Assembly (NCBI GenBank): GCA_947589575.1 | Contig: CANQBM010000001.1 | Coordinates: 186,001-250,000, forward strand | Reading direction: 5' to 3' | Origin: an uncultured Clostridia bacterium | Lineage (GTDB): Bacteria; Bacillota; Clostridia; Oscillospirales; Acutalibacteraceae | Length of the DNA: 64,000 nucleotides | Shown here: positions 8,091 to 15,001 of the stretch, piece by piece | Position numbering within the stretch: the first letter of the stretch is position 1 | How the letters are laid out: every line of letters starts with the position of its first letter | Notes under the pieces: model-generated | The model's database searches: none | The model's input: only the letters and a program-made list of their open reading frames with translations | Told to the model about the DNA's origin: nothing | Program-made: the position numbers and the translations under genes

Positions 8091-8414
8091 TTATTCTATT
8101 TTCAGCCACTGTTCGTTTGCCTGTTTTACTGAATAATAACAGTAAGCAAGACATTTATTTACAATCGCTTTAGCCGTGGAAATATGCCTGCTGACCGTCG
8201 GTTGCGAAAGTTTTAAATCTCTTGCGATTTCCACCTGATTTTTACCGTAAACATAAAACATTCTCAAACAAAGATTTTGGCGTTCGGTGAGTTCGTTTTT
8301 TATTATTAAAGGCAAAACCTTTGACATAGACTTTACAAGTATTCTCTGCTCGTCAAATCCGTCGATGTCAGCTTGCTTAGAAACGCCCATAAATTCTTCG
8401 ACAAAATCAATCAT
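8091..8414 (-). CDS. sigma-70 region 4-like HTH protein (phage/mobile-element type)
   Basis: A 107-residue protein with one C-terminal helix-turn-helix of the sigma region 4 kind: ELTERQNLCLRMFYVYG, then VEIARDLKLSQPTVSRHIST. There is no region 2, so it is not a full sigma factor; small proteins like this regulate late genes in prophages and integrative elements of Firmicutes. An ATG six codons upstream overlaps the ribosome binding site AAGGAGGAG; the chosen ATG lies six bases after it. It overlaps the preceding small gene by eight bases, so the pair is co-translated. No integrase or structural phage gene is near, so this looks like a remnant. Confidence 0.7.
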   Translation of the reverse strand: MIDFVEEFMGVSKQADIDGFDEQRILVKSMSKVLPLIIKNELTERQNLCLRMFYVYGKNQVEIARDLKLSQPTVSRHISTAKAIVNKCLAYCYYSVKQANEQWLKIE

Positions 8415-8622
8415 GCTGCTCCTCCTTATCATAATAGTGTGAAAGCAAAGATGCTATTCTTTTACATTCACAAGCCATATCATAGTATATTTTCAGCTTT
8501 CTTCTCAGGAGCAAATGGTCCTCCCCTGAGTAAACGCTGAGCAATGGTTTGAGCCCGTCCATTTTTGCGCAGATAACTCTGTACTGTATTTCATACTCAC
8601 GGGCAAGTTCATTAATAGTCAT
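8407..8622 (-). CDS. small helical hypothetical protein, partner of the sigma-like gene
   Basis: A 71-residue soluble, mostly helical protein (starts MTINELAREYEIQYR; ends SLLSHYYDKEEQHD). I do not recognise a named family with confidence; size and position before a sigma-4-like protein recall the DUF1492-type partner in Gram-positive prophages. The start is chosen because AAGAAGGCGG precedes this ATG, while the GTG 17 codons upstream has no ribosome binding site and lies close to the putative -10 element. The end overlaps the sigma-like gene by eight bases. Confidence 0.6.
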   Translation of the reverse strand: MTINELAREYEIQYRVICAKMDGLKPLLSVYSGEDHLLLRRKLKIYYDMACECKRIASLLSHYYDKEEQHD

Positions 8623-8678
8623 ATTACCGCCTTCTTTCAATTTAATTTCATACGAAATATCATGCGTATACACTATAT

Positions 8679-8705
8679 ATTATACAAACAAATGTTCTAA
8701 GTCAA
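8679..8705 (-). promoter_or_regulatory. possible promoter of the phage-like gene pair
   Basis: Minus strand TTGACT (8705-8700), 15-bp spacer, TATAAT (8684-8679). Both boxes are good but the spacer is short, so activity is uncertain. Confidence 0.4.
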
Positions 8706-8805
8706 TTTACGCTTTTAGTTAGTCCAAAAAATGACACTATAAAAAATTTATGGCGTTACTTAAAAACAAACTCGTAAAATTATATAAAAAATTTTAACAA
8801 ATCTA

Positions 8806-8834
8806 TTGACAAATTATGCAATATCCACTATAAT
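8806..8834 (+). promoter_or_regulatory. consensus SigA promoter before a candidate small RNA
   Basis: TTGACA (8806-8811), 17-bp spacer, TATAAT (8829-8834): a perfect vegetative promoter. Transcription should start near 8841. Confidence 0.85.
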
Positions 8835-8840
8835 ACATAT

Positions 8841-8937
8841 AGACTTGAAACGGGCCGCACCGTTTCAAATCATGGTCCTCCATAGTTTGTAATAACAGAG
8901 AGGGGAAGGTCGGATTTGCAGTTCCGGCCTTCTTTTC
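8841..8937 (+). ncRNA. candidate small RNA or terminated leader upstream of alr
   Basis: About 95 nt run from a perfect promoter to a strong intrinsic terminator, with no open frame of note. Hairpin 1 is TTGAAACGG (8845-8853) / CCGTTTCAA (8860-8868) with loop GCCGCA. A small ATGG/CCAT hairpin follows at 8872-8883. The 3' hairpin GAAGGTCGGA (8905-8914) / TCCGGCCTTC (8923-8932) plus TTTTCTTTT is the terminator. I do not recognise 6S RNA, SRP RNA, a T-box or a known riboswitch. It may be an independent sRNA or a premature-termination leader for alr, about 90 bp further on. Confidence 0.6.
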
Positions 8938-8941
8938 TTTT
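8905..8941 (+). terminator. terminator of the candidate small RNA
   Basis: Ten-bp stem with one G-U pair (8905-8914 / 8923-8932), eight-base loop, then TTTTCTTTTAT. It stands before, not after, the alr gene. Confidence 0.8.
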
Positions 8942-9030
8942 ATAATGGTTTATTTTAACTTTAACTTTACTTTTGCAGGTTTCGGTATTAAAATATATTT
9001 TAAACAAGTCAAGTACACAGAGGCGGAATA

Positions 9031-10182
9031 ATGTATCAAAGAACATATGCAAAAATTGATTTAGATAAAATTGAATATAATATTAATAATATACTGAAAA
9101 AAGTTGATTCAAGAGCAAAGTTCCTTGCCGTTATTAAAGCGGATGCCTACGGCCACGGCGCCGTTCCCGTCAGCAGACTTATTGAGGACAAATGTGACTT
9201 TTTCGGTGTAGCGTGCGTTGATGAGGCTTTGGAGCTTATTAATTCGGGGATAAAAAAACCGGTTCTTGTTCTCGGTTATGTGTCCCCTAAGCAGTATTTT
9301 GACGTAGTTAAAAATGATATTCGTATTCCTATTTTTTCATATGACACGGCGAAGGCGCTGTCTGACGAGGCGGTAAGACAGGGTAAGGTTTCTGTGTTTC
9401 ATTTCTGTGTTGACACGGGAATGAGCAGAATCGGCTTTCAGGTTAATGAAGAAAGCGCAGATACCTGCAAAAAAATAACCCGTCTGCCGAATATTCAGGC
9501 AGAGGGTCTGTTTTCTCATTTTGCATCCGCGGATGAAAAGGATTTGTCCAAAGCTGTAAAGCAGAGAGAGTTGTTTGACGTTTTTGCTTTAATGCTCGCT
9601 GAAAGGGAAATAAATATACCGATTAAGCATATTAATAATTCAGCAGGTATCATGGTGTTTGACGATATGCTTGATATGGTGCGCGCGGGAATCGTTATCT
9701 ACGGACTTTATCCGTCAGACGAGGTTGATAAATCACTGCTCGATATTAAGCCCGCATTGGAGTGGAAAACGCATGTCAGCCATATAAAAACATTAGAAGC
9801 GGGCAGGGAAATCTCATACGGAGGTACATATAAAACAGAAAGAGAAACCGTTGTGGCAACTATTCCTGTTGGCTATGCCGACGGATATCCGCGCTGTCTT
9901 ACGAATAAGGGAAGAGTTATTATTAAAGGAAAATATGCAAAAATTATCGGCAGAGTTTGTATGGATCAGTTTATGGTTGATATTACGGATATTCCGGATG
10001 TTAATATAGAAGATGAGGTCACGCTGGTAGGAACCGACGGTAATGCAAAGCTTACAATGGAGGAGGTATCCGGGCTTGCTCATTCGTTTAACTATGAGCT
10101 TCCTTGCCGGATTTCGCACCGTGTACCGCGCGTGTATGTGAAAAACAAAAAGGTAGTTAATACAGTAAATTATTTAAAATGA
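9031..10182 (+). CDS. alr: alanine racemase
   Basis: PLP enzyme interconverting L- and D-alanine for peptidoglycan. The N-terminal barrel carries the PLP-lysine motif AVIKADAYGHG (Lys36), and the second catalytic base is Tyr263 in ISYGGTYKT on the C-terminal domain; GYADGYPR and VCMDQFMVD are also typical. Its 383 residues match the family. The ATG follows AGAGGCGG. A weak promoter (TTTACT-17-TAAAAT) lies in the 90 bp after the small-RNA terminator, so alr may be transcribed alone or by read-through of that terminator. The other D-Ala gene, ddl, is 30 kb away in this window. Confidence 0.96.
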   Translation: MYQRTYAKIDLDKIEYNINNILKKVDSRAKFLAVIKADAYGHGAVPVSRLIEDKCDFFGVACVDEALELINSGIKKPVLVLGYVSPKQYFDVVKNDIRIPIFSYDTAKALSDEAVRQGKVSVFHFCVDTGMSRIGFQVNEESADTCKKITRLPNIQAEGLFSHFASADEKDLSKAVKQRELFDVFALMLAEREINIPIKHINNSAGIMVFDDMLDMVRAGIVIYGLYPSDEVDKSLLDIKPALEWKTHVSHIKTLEAGREISYGGTYKTERETVVATIPVGYADGYPRCLTNKGRVIIKGKYAKIIGRVCMDQFMVDITDIPDVNIEDEVTLVGTDGNAKLTMEEVSGLAHSFNYELPCRISHRVPRVYVKNKKVVNTVNYLK

Positions 10183-10192
10183 AATAAACAAA

Positions 10193-10223
10193 AAAATCAC
10201 CTGTATCCACAGGTGATTTTTTT
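10193..10223. terminator. bidirectional terminator between alr and the DUF3048 gene
   Basis: Twelve-bp stem AAAATCACCTGT / ACAGGTGATTTT with loop ATCC, and A- and T-runs on both sides, placed between two convergent genes. Confidence 0.9.
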
Positions 10224-10234
10224 CTTTTATGCTA

Positions 10235-11641
10235 TTAATTTTGCTCCGATGTGTTTTCCGACGGTGTATTATTTTTGTCCGAGCCTCCGTTATTTGCTGA
10301 ACCATAGCCTATCCAGGTATTTCCTTTATTAAGGCTTATGTCTTTACCGTTTAAATCTTTTATGGAAAGAATTCCGTTTTCTACAGACCATTTGATGTCG
10401 GTTACAGTTCCTGCGCTAAGAAGTTTTCCGTTTCCTCCGGCAAGTTTATAATCACAATAGGTTTCGGATTTTCCGGAGCCCTTATAATTATATTTAGTGA
10501 CATATTCCGTATTGTCATAAAGCACAAGCAAATTTTTTCTTGCAACGTCTGTAAGGTAGTCGGAGCAATGGTACATTTTGTCGTTTGCGTCATATGTCCA
10601 GTCTCTTGTTTTTGTTCTTGAGGAGAACGTAAATGAGAACGAGCTGCATTCAGTATTACCTACAGCCTGTTCCTTTTCATTGAATTTAAGCTGAGTGAAA
10701 CTTGATTTATCAATATCTGTTCTGAATTCAGCTTCTTTAACAGCCTGAGCAAGTTTAGCGCCGTATAATACACCCGTATGCTCTGATGATACGCCTCTTG
10801 ACGGATCCCTTCCGAACAGAGCGAGGCTGCCGCCATAGGTCATCTGATTTATATGGTCAACATTGTCTGTTCTGAAAACGGTATCGGCTCCGATGTAATT
10901 GTCCCTTGTAGAGCTTTGACCCCAGTGAATAAAGATTGAATCAAACAACTCTGAAAATCTGATATACGGCGGTCTTGCGCTGCGCATAGGGCCTATCTGA
11001 TCGGGCAGGGAGGTATAGTCGGCATAAAACCAAAGCATTCTTGTTTCTCCGCCTTCAACCTCACCTTCAAGGATTATGTCGGGTGATTGTTTGCTGTCAT
11101 CAATACCCCATTGCGGTCTTGACGGATAAGAATTTTCAACAACACAGGCAACAGGTCTTTTACCGACCGCTTTTTCGTTATACGATTCTTCACCTGTGAG
11201 CGGATTAACTATTTTGGCAACTGCCTTAGTTGTAGTTTGAGCGGTAGTTGTAGGAGCTGTAGTTTCAGGCTCCTTGTTCTTGTTTTTTACTATAGCAAAA
11301 GCCGCCGCAATAATGGCTATTATAACAATTACGGCAACAGTGATAATAATAATTTTTTTACTGTTTTTGCCGGAACCCTTACCGCCGTTACCGTCTGTAT
11401 ATATTTCGTTTGAAGAATCATCCTTAGGTTTGCTGATTAAATCAAAGTTGTTGTCTGATGTATCCGGCGCCTGCTTTTCCTTAAGACTCATATTTGAAAA
11501 TATATCGTCAGTTTCAGGCTTTTCATTTTTTTGCGGAGAAAATGAATTAAAAAATTCATTATTATTTTTATCTTTGCCTTCCGGCCCTTTTTTGCTTTTG
11601 AGTTCATTTAATATATCGTCAATTTCATTTTGGTTAGACAT
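10235..11641 (-). CDS. DUF3048 (YerB-like) membrane-anchored extracellular protein
   Basis: Residues 1-95 are a charged, low-complexity cytoplasmic tail; one helix follows at about 95-117 (KKIIIITVAVIVIIAIIAAA), then a Thr-rich linker and a large extracellular DUF3048 domain. Family landmarks are NPLTGE, RPVACVVEN, PSRPQWGIDDS, GPMRSARPPYI and the C-terminal TWIGYG. YerB of Bacillus is a lipoprotein of unknown function; here anchoring is by a transmembrane helix instead. The ribosome binding site GAGAGGAG precedes the ATG. The gene is monocistronic, with a shared terminator behind it. Role unknown, possibly envelope related. Confidence 0.85.
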   Translation of the reverse strand: MSNQNEIDDILNELKSKKGPEGKDKNNNEFFNSFSPQKNEKPETDDIFSNMSLKEKQAPDTSDNNFDLISKPKDDSSNEIYTDGNGGKGSGKNSKKIIIITVAVIVIIAIIAAAFAIVKNKNKEPETTAPTTTAQTTTKAVAKIVNPLTGEESYNEKAVGKRPVACVVENSYPSRPQWGIDDSKQSPDIILEGEVEGGETRMLWFYADYTSLPDQIGPMRSARPPYIRFSELFDSIFIHWGQSSTRDNYIGADTVFRTDNVDHINQMTYGGSLALFGRDPSRGVSSEHTGVLYGAKLAQAVKEAEFRTDIDKSSFTQLKFNEKEQAVGNTECSSFSFTFSSRTKTRDWTYDANDKMYHCSDYLTDVARKNLLVLYDNTEYVTKYNYKGSGKSETYCDYKLAGGNGKLLSAGTVTDIKWSVENGILSIKDLNGKDISLNKGNTWIGYGSANNGGSDKNNTPSENTSEQN

Positions 11642-11757
11642 ATGATGTTCTCCTCTCGTTTTTTAGCATAGCATTAGCCCCAAAATAAGATGGGTTTTTA
11701 ATATTGTACCATATATTATTTGGCATTTCATCATATTTTTTAAAATTTTAAATTTTA

Positions 11758-11786
11758 TTGATTTAAGGCATAGTATGTAGTAAAAT
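11758..11786 (+). promoter_or_regulatory. SigA-type promoter of the actin-like-fragment gene
   Basis: TTGATT (11758-11763), 17-bp spacer, TAAAAT (11781-11786), about 50 bp before the start codon. Confidence 0.55.
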
Positions 11787-11835
11787 AATAAAGATAAAGA
11801 CGATACTGTTTAAGTTGAGTTTATGAGGTGGCACA

Positions 11836-12459
11836 ATGGCAAAAACCGTTCCTATGATAATTACAAATAATAATATTCTCGTAAAGGCAAGGGACAGTGA
11901 TGATTTTAAAACCTTTACAATGCCGTCGTTGAGTCCATCGCCTAATATTCCTTTTTATCATGAATTTGCTGAGAAGATTGCCGAAGGGCAGTATTATTTT
12001 AAAGAGTTTATGAAAGGAATTTACGGCAAAAAACTCAACAAGTATATTCTTGCAATAATCGTGCCTGATGATACAAGCAAATTAGAATCAATTTTTATTA
12101 ACGAGTTTTTTGTGAATTCAGGCGCATGCAAGGCTGTCGCTCAAATGCCTATGGCGCTTACGCTTTCCAAAGAGGAAATAAGATATATCTCAGTTTCAAA
12201 GTCACTTAGAAATGTTACTCTTGAGTATGTAAGGAACAACGAAACGGTTGTCAAAAAGTTTTACGATGTTAATACTTGTGATGCCAAAACGGTTATGTCC
12301 GATGCCGCGCTTCTTCATATTGACGTTGAATATAATGATGTTCCTATATTTATTAATAATTTCAATATGAATATGGACGAGTACAGTGAGATGGGAGAAA
12401 TTATCAGTCCTAAACAATTTCTTGAAAAAATATCACATATTGATGTAGAAAAATTATAA
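11836..12459 (+). CDS. hypothetical protein, possibly a divergent MreB/actin-like fragment
   Basis: A 207-residue soluble protein without signal peptide or membrane helix. I do not recognise it with certainty. The central part KYILAIIVPDDTSKLE, then NEFFVNSGACKAVAQMPMAL, resembles the segment of MreB-type actin folds in which a 'VPSG' strand and helix are followed by an AGA...EEPMAAA helix, but phosphate loops 1 and 2 of the nucleotide site are not evident. That would make it a nucleotide-free actin-like relic or a look-alike. GAGGTGG precedes the ATG. A small conserved gene follows 45 bp downstream and probably shares the transcript. Confidence 0.5.
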   Translation: MAKTVPMIITNNNILVKARDSDDFKTFTMPSLSPSPNIPFYHEFAEKIAEGQYYFKEFMKGIYGKKLNKYILAIIVPDDTSKLESIFINEFFVNSGACKAVAQMPMALTLSKEEIRYISVSKSLRNVTLEYVRNNETVVKKFYDVNTCDAKTVMSDAALLHIDVEYNDVPIFINNFNMNMDEYSEMGEIISPKQFLEKISHIDVEKL

Positions 12460-12504
12460 ATAATAGTTGCGCCTCTGTAAAAAATAATTGCGGGGGTGAT
12501 TTTT

Positions 12505-12681
12505 ATGAAAAAAAAGGATAATAAAAAAAATCAAAACAAAAAGCCTATTATTGATTTGACGTCTTACCTCAGTCCTGATATGGTAAACAGTGATACTGAC
12601 GGCAGTTATACGGGTATTCCTAAAGATATGTACTATAATGATGAGCTTGAACAGCCGGTTCAGGACGCGGATGATTTATAA
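12505..12681 (+). CDS. small polar conserved hypothetical protein (58 aa)
   Basis: A lysine/asparagine-rich N-terminus (MKKKDNKKNQNKKP) is followed by an acidic tail with DGSYTGIP and ending PVQDADDL. I recall similar short proteins with a GSYTG...PVQDADDL pattern in gut Clostridia, with no known function. The GTG three codons upstream is part of the ribosome binding site GGGGGTG; the ATG used here is correctly spaced from it. It shares a transcript with the preceding gene and is followed by a hairpin. Confidence 0.6.
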   Translation: MKKKDNKKNQNKKPIIDLTSYLSPDMVNSDTDGSYTGIPKDMYYNDELEQPVQDADDL

Positions 12682-12708
12682 ATGAAAATTTAATTTACAG
12701 CATGTTGA

Positions 12709-12741
12709 AAGGGGCTGTCTCACGAAAGTGAGGTGCCCCTT
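12709..12741. terminator. hairpin between convergent genes, one of two related copies
   Basis: AAGGGGC...CTCAC / GTGAG...GCCCCTT with a GAAA loop. The run after it is not U-rich on the plus strand, so termination efficiency is uncertain. The same hairpin pattern (GGCTGTCT-ACG-AAG) occurs near 56985. Confidence 0.55.
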
Positions 12742-12748
12742 AAAAATA

Positions 12749-13618
12749 CTATTTTTCTTTAACCGGTACCCATATTTTACTTCTGTAATCAGGAGATGAC
12801 ATATCGCCTACGGAATATACCTCAATATCCATTTCATATGTCGGCACATAGTTTGCAGTCGGGAAAAACTCTGCGCATATTTTATGCCATGTATCCTGAA
12901 TAGCTTTTGGCATTGGACCGATACATTCAAATACCGCCCAAGTGCGTGCGGGGATTTTATTGACCTTAAAGCCTGTCGGTATTTTGGTATCATCATTACA
13001 CATAACAGCGATTGAATAATCAAATGTTTTTTGGTCATTTGGTGTATTTCCGTAGCACACGCCAAAAATATTTGTTCTGTCAGTTGTCAGATCAAGCAGC
13101 TTTGTAACTGTTCCGTCTTGATGTGACTGGGTCCAGAAATCCGGGATTGTGATTTTATTCTTTGCATCATCAATACTTTGGTGGCTTACTTTTTCAAGTA
13201 TTTTAAATGATTTCTTTTTACAAATTTTGTAATCCATAATATTACCGCCTTTTAGTTTTATTTCAACAGAAAGACGCGAAAATGATTTCAGAATTGAATT
13301 ATTCTTCTTTGCCTCGGATGGAGTGATTCCGTGAAATTTTGAAAATGCTCTTGTAAAGCTTTCAGGTGAATCGTATCCGTACTTTAAAGCAATATCGATT
13401 ACCTTTGCATTCGTTACGGCAAGCTCGTTACCGGCAAGAGTAAGTCTGCGTTTTCTGATATATTCACCGAGTGAGCAGTTACAAAGGATATTAAAAATTC
13501 TTTGAAAATAAAAATTTGAAAAACCCGACTGAGTGGATATAATTTCAAAATCCAATTTATCTGTCAAATGCTCTTCAATATAATCAATTGCATTTTGCAA
13601 GCCTTGCGTCCAATCCAT
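12749..13618 (-). CDS. AraC-family regulator with GyrI-like effector domain
   Basis: Residues 1-105 are an AraC-type double helix-turn-helix at the N-terminus (NAIDYIEEHLTDKL; ALKYGYDSPESFTRAFSKFHGITP). Residues 125-289 form a GyrI/Rob-like effector-binding domain ending DYRSKIWVPVKE. This order (DNA-binding first, ligand domain second) is that of SoxS/Rob-related small-molecule sensors such as those responding to cationic drugs. The ligand is unknown and no efflux pump is adjacent. An upstream GTG in the same frame is too close to AGAAAGGA; the ATG used here has better spacing. The gene stands alone between hairpins. Confidence 0.88.
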   Translation of the reverse strand: MDWTQGLQNAIDYIEEHLTDKLDFEIISTQSGFSNFYFQRIFNILCNCSLGEYIRKRRLTLAGNELAVTNAKVIDIALKYGYDSPESFTRAFSKFHGITPSEAKKNNSILKSFSRLSVEIKLKGGNIMDYKICKKKSFKILEKVSHQSIDDAKNKITIPDFWTQSHQDGTVTKLLDLTTDRTNIFGVCYGNTPNDQKTFDYSIAVMCNDDTKIPTGFKVNKIPARTWAVFECIGPMPKAIQDTWHKICAEFFPTANYVPTYEMDIEVYSVGDMSSPDYRSKIWVPVKEK

Positions 13619-13730
13619 AATCACATTCCTTTCTGTTAAGTTAATTATATCAGTAACATTTTTTATAATCCTAACATCTTATGCTCTTTAATGATAAGCT
13701 CAATTATTAAATATGTAAAGATCAAAATAT

Positions 13731-13764
13731 AAAGCAGGATTGAATAAAATTCAATCCTGCTTTT
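13731..13764. terminator. terminator of the heat-shock operon
   Basis: Fourteen-bp stem AAAGCAGGATTGAA / TTCAATCCTGCTTT with a five-base loop, located just past the dnaJ stop. T-runs occur on both strands. Confidence 0.88.
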
Positions 13765-13770
13765 AAATAC

Positions 13771-14913
13771 TTATTTCTTCTTAAATTTATCAAAAAAGCC
13801 TTCCTTATTTTTCGGCGGAATATAGTTTTTATCAAACTGTTTTAAAAGCTCCCTTTGCTCGTCTGTAACGCTCTTCGGAACATCAACAACAATTCTTACA
13901 TATTCCTCGCCCTTGCCGAGACCGTTGAGCCTTTGTATTCCCTTGTTGCCCTTGAGAGTAAATACCTCTCCCGGTTGAGTACCGGACGGTACGTTCAGCT
14001 TGACGTCCCCGTCAAGAGTAGGCACCTGAATTTCAGCACCGAGCGTTGCCTGAACAAATGAAATATGTCTGTCAACCCATACGTCATAGCCGTCGCGGTT
14101 AAAGTAAGGATGCTTTTTAATGCTTACAGCCACCTTGAGGTCGCCTGCCGGACCTCCGTTAGCTCCTGTGTTACCGAAACCTCTTACATTGACAATCTGA
14201 TTATTGTCAATACCTGCCGGAATATTAATATCAATTTTTTTCTTTGTACGTACCTTGCCCTTGCCGTTGCATTTGTGGCATGGGGATGTAATGATTTTTC
14301 CGCTGCCGCCGCAGCGCGTACATGTTTTCTGTGTCGTCATAACGCCGAACGGACTTCTTTGCTGAATATTTATTACACCTCTGCCTTGGCATTCGGGGCA
14401 GGTGGTAGGCGAAGTGCCCTTTGCTGCTCCCGTTCCGCCGCATTCGCTGCAATCCATAACGCGCATAACTTCAACAGTTTTTTTACAGCCCTTTGCCGCC
14501 TCCTCAAATGTAAGGCTGACAGAGGTTTGTAAGTCGCGTCCCCTTTGGGGAGCGTTCGGATTTCTTCCGCCGCCAAAGCCGCCTCCGCCGAAGAAGGAGG
14601 AGAAAATATCCCCCAAATCAATGTCGCCGTCAAAACCGAAGCCTCCAAATCCAGCTCCGCCTTGACCCGCTCCGTAATTAGGGTCAACACCCGCAAAGCC
14701 GAACTGGTCATAACGCGCTTTTTTCTGCGGGTCGGACAAAACCTCGTAAGCCTCGTTACATTCCTTGAATTTTGCCTCTGCCTCCGCATTATCAGGGTTA
14801 AGGTCGGGGTGATATTTTTTTGCTGTTTTTCTGTATGCTTTTTTTATTTCATCGTCGCTTGCGTTCTTGCTTACGCCGAGAACTTCGTAATAGTCTCTTT
14901 TTTCCTCAGGCAA
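13771..14913 (-). CDS. dnaJ: co-chaperone DnaJ (type I Hsp40)
   Basis: Delivers unfolded clients to DnaK and stimulates its ATPase. Order of domains: J-domain (1-70) with the HPD motif in KKYHPDLNP, Gly/Phe-rich linker (about 75-120), zinc-finger domain with four CxxCxGxG repeats ([32 protein letters not shown]), then the C-terminal substrate-binding and dimer domains. The 380 residues match full-length DnaJ. It is the last gene of hrcA-grpE-dnaK-dnaJ and lies 88 bp after dnaK, behind a strong hairpin that may tune its level. Confidence 0.97.
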   Translation of the reverse strand: MPEEKRDYYEVLGVSKNASDDEIKKAYRKTAKKYHPDLNPDNAEAEAKFKECNEAYEVLSDPQKKARYDQFGFAGVDPNYGAGQGGAGFGGFGFDGDIDLGDIFSSFFGGGGFGGGRNPNAPQRGRDLQTSVSLTFEEAAKGCKKTVEVMRVMDCSECGGTGAAKGTSPTTCPECQGRGVINIQQRSPFGVMTTQKTCTRCGGSGKIITSPCHKCNGKGKVRTKKKIDINIPAGIDNNQIVNVRGFGNTGANGGPAGDLKVAVSIKKHPYFNRDGYDVWVDRHISFVQATLGAEIQVPTLDGDVKLNVPSGTQPGEVFTLKGNKGIQRLNGLGKGEEYVRIVVDVPKSVTDEQRELLKQFDKNYIPPKNKEGFFDKFKKK

Positions 14914-14943
14914 TATAATGCCCCCAATCTGTAAGTAACTTTA

Positions 14944-14979
14944 TATAAGCACACACAGGAGAGCCTGTATGTGCTTATA
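14944..14979 (-). promoter_or_regulatory. intercistronic hairpin between dnaK and dnaJ
   Basis: TATAAGCACA-C-ACAGG / CCTGT-A-TGTGCTTATA with loop AGAG: 15 paired bases and one mismatch. It is not followed by a U-run, so RNA stabilisation or processing is likelier than termination. Confidence 0.55.
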
Positions 14980-15001
14980 GCTGATAATTATATATTATTA
15001 A

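Noticed and set aside
8841-8937. 6S RNA, SRP RNA or guanidine riboswitch before alr
   Set aside because: Length and loop sequences do not fit these families.
14065-14665. Long plus-strand open frames opposite dnaJ
   Set aside because: The Gly-, Cys-rich dnaJ zinc-finger codons create few stops on the other strand; no start signal or family match.
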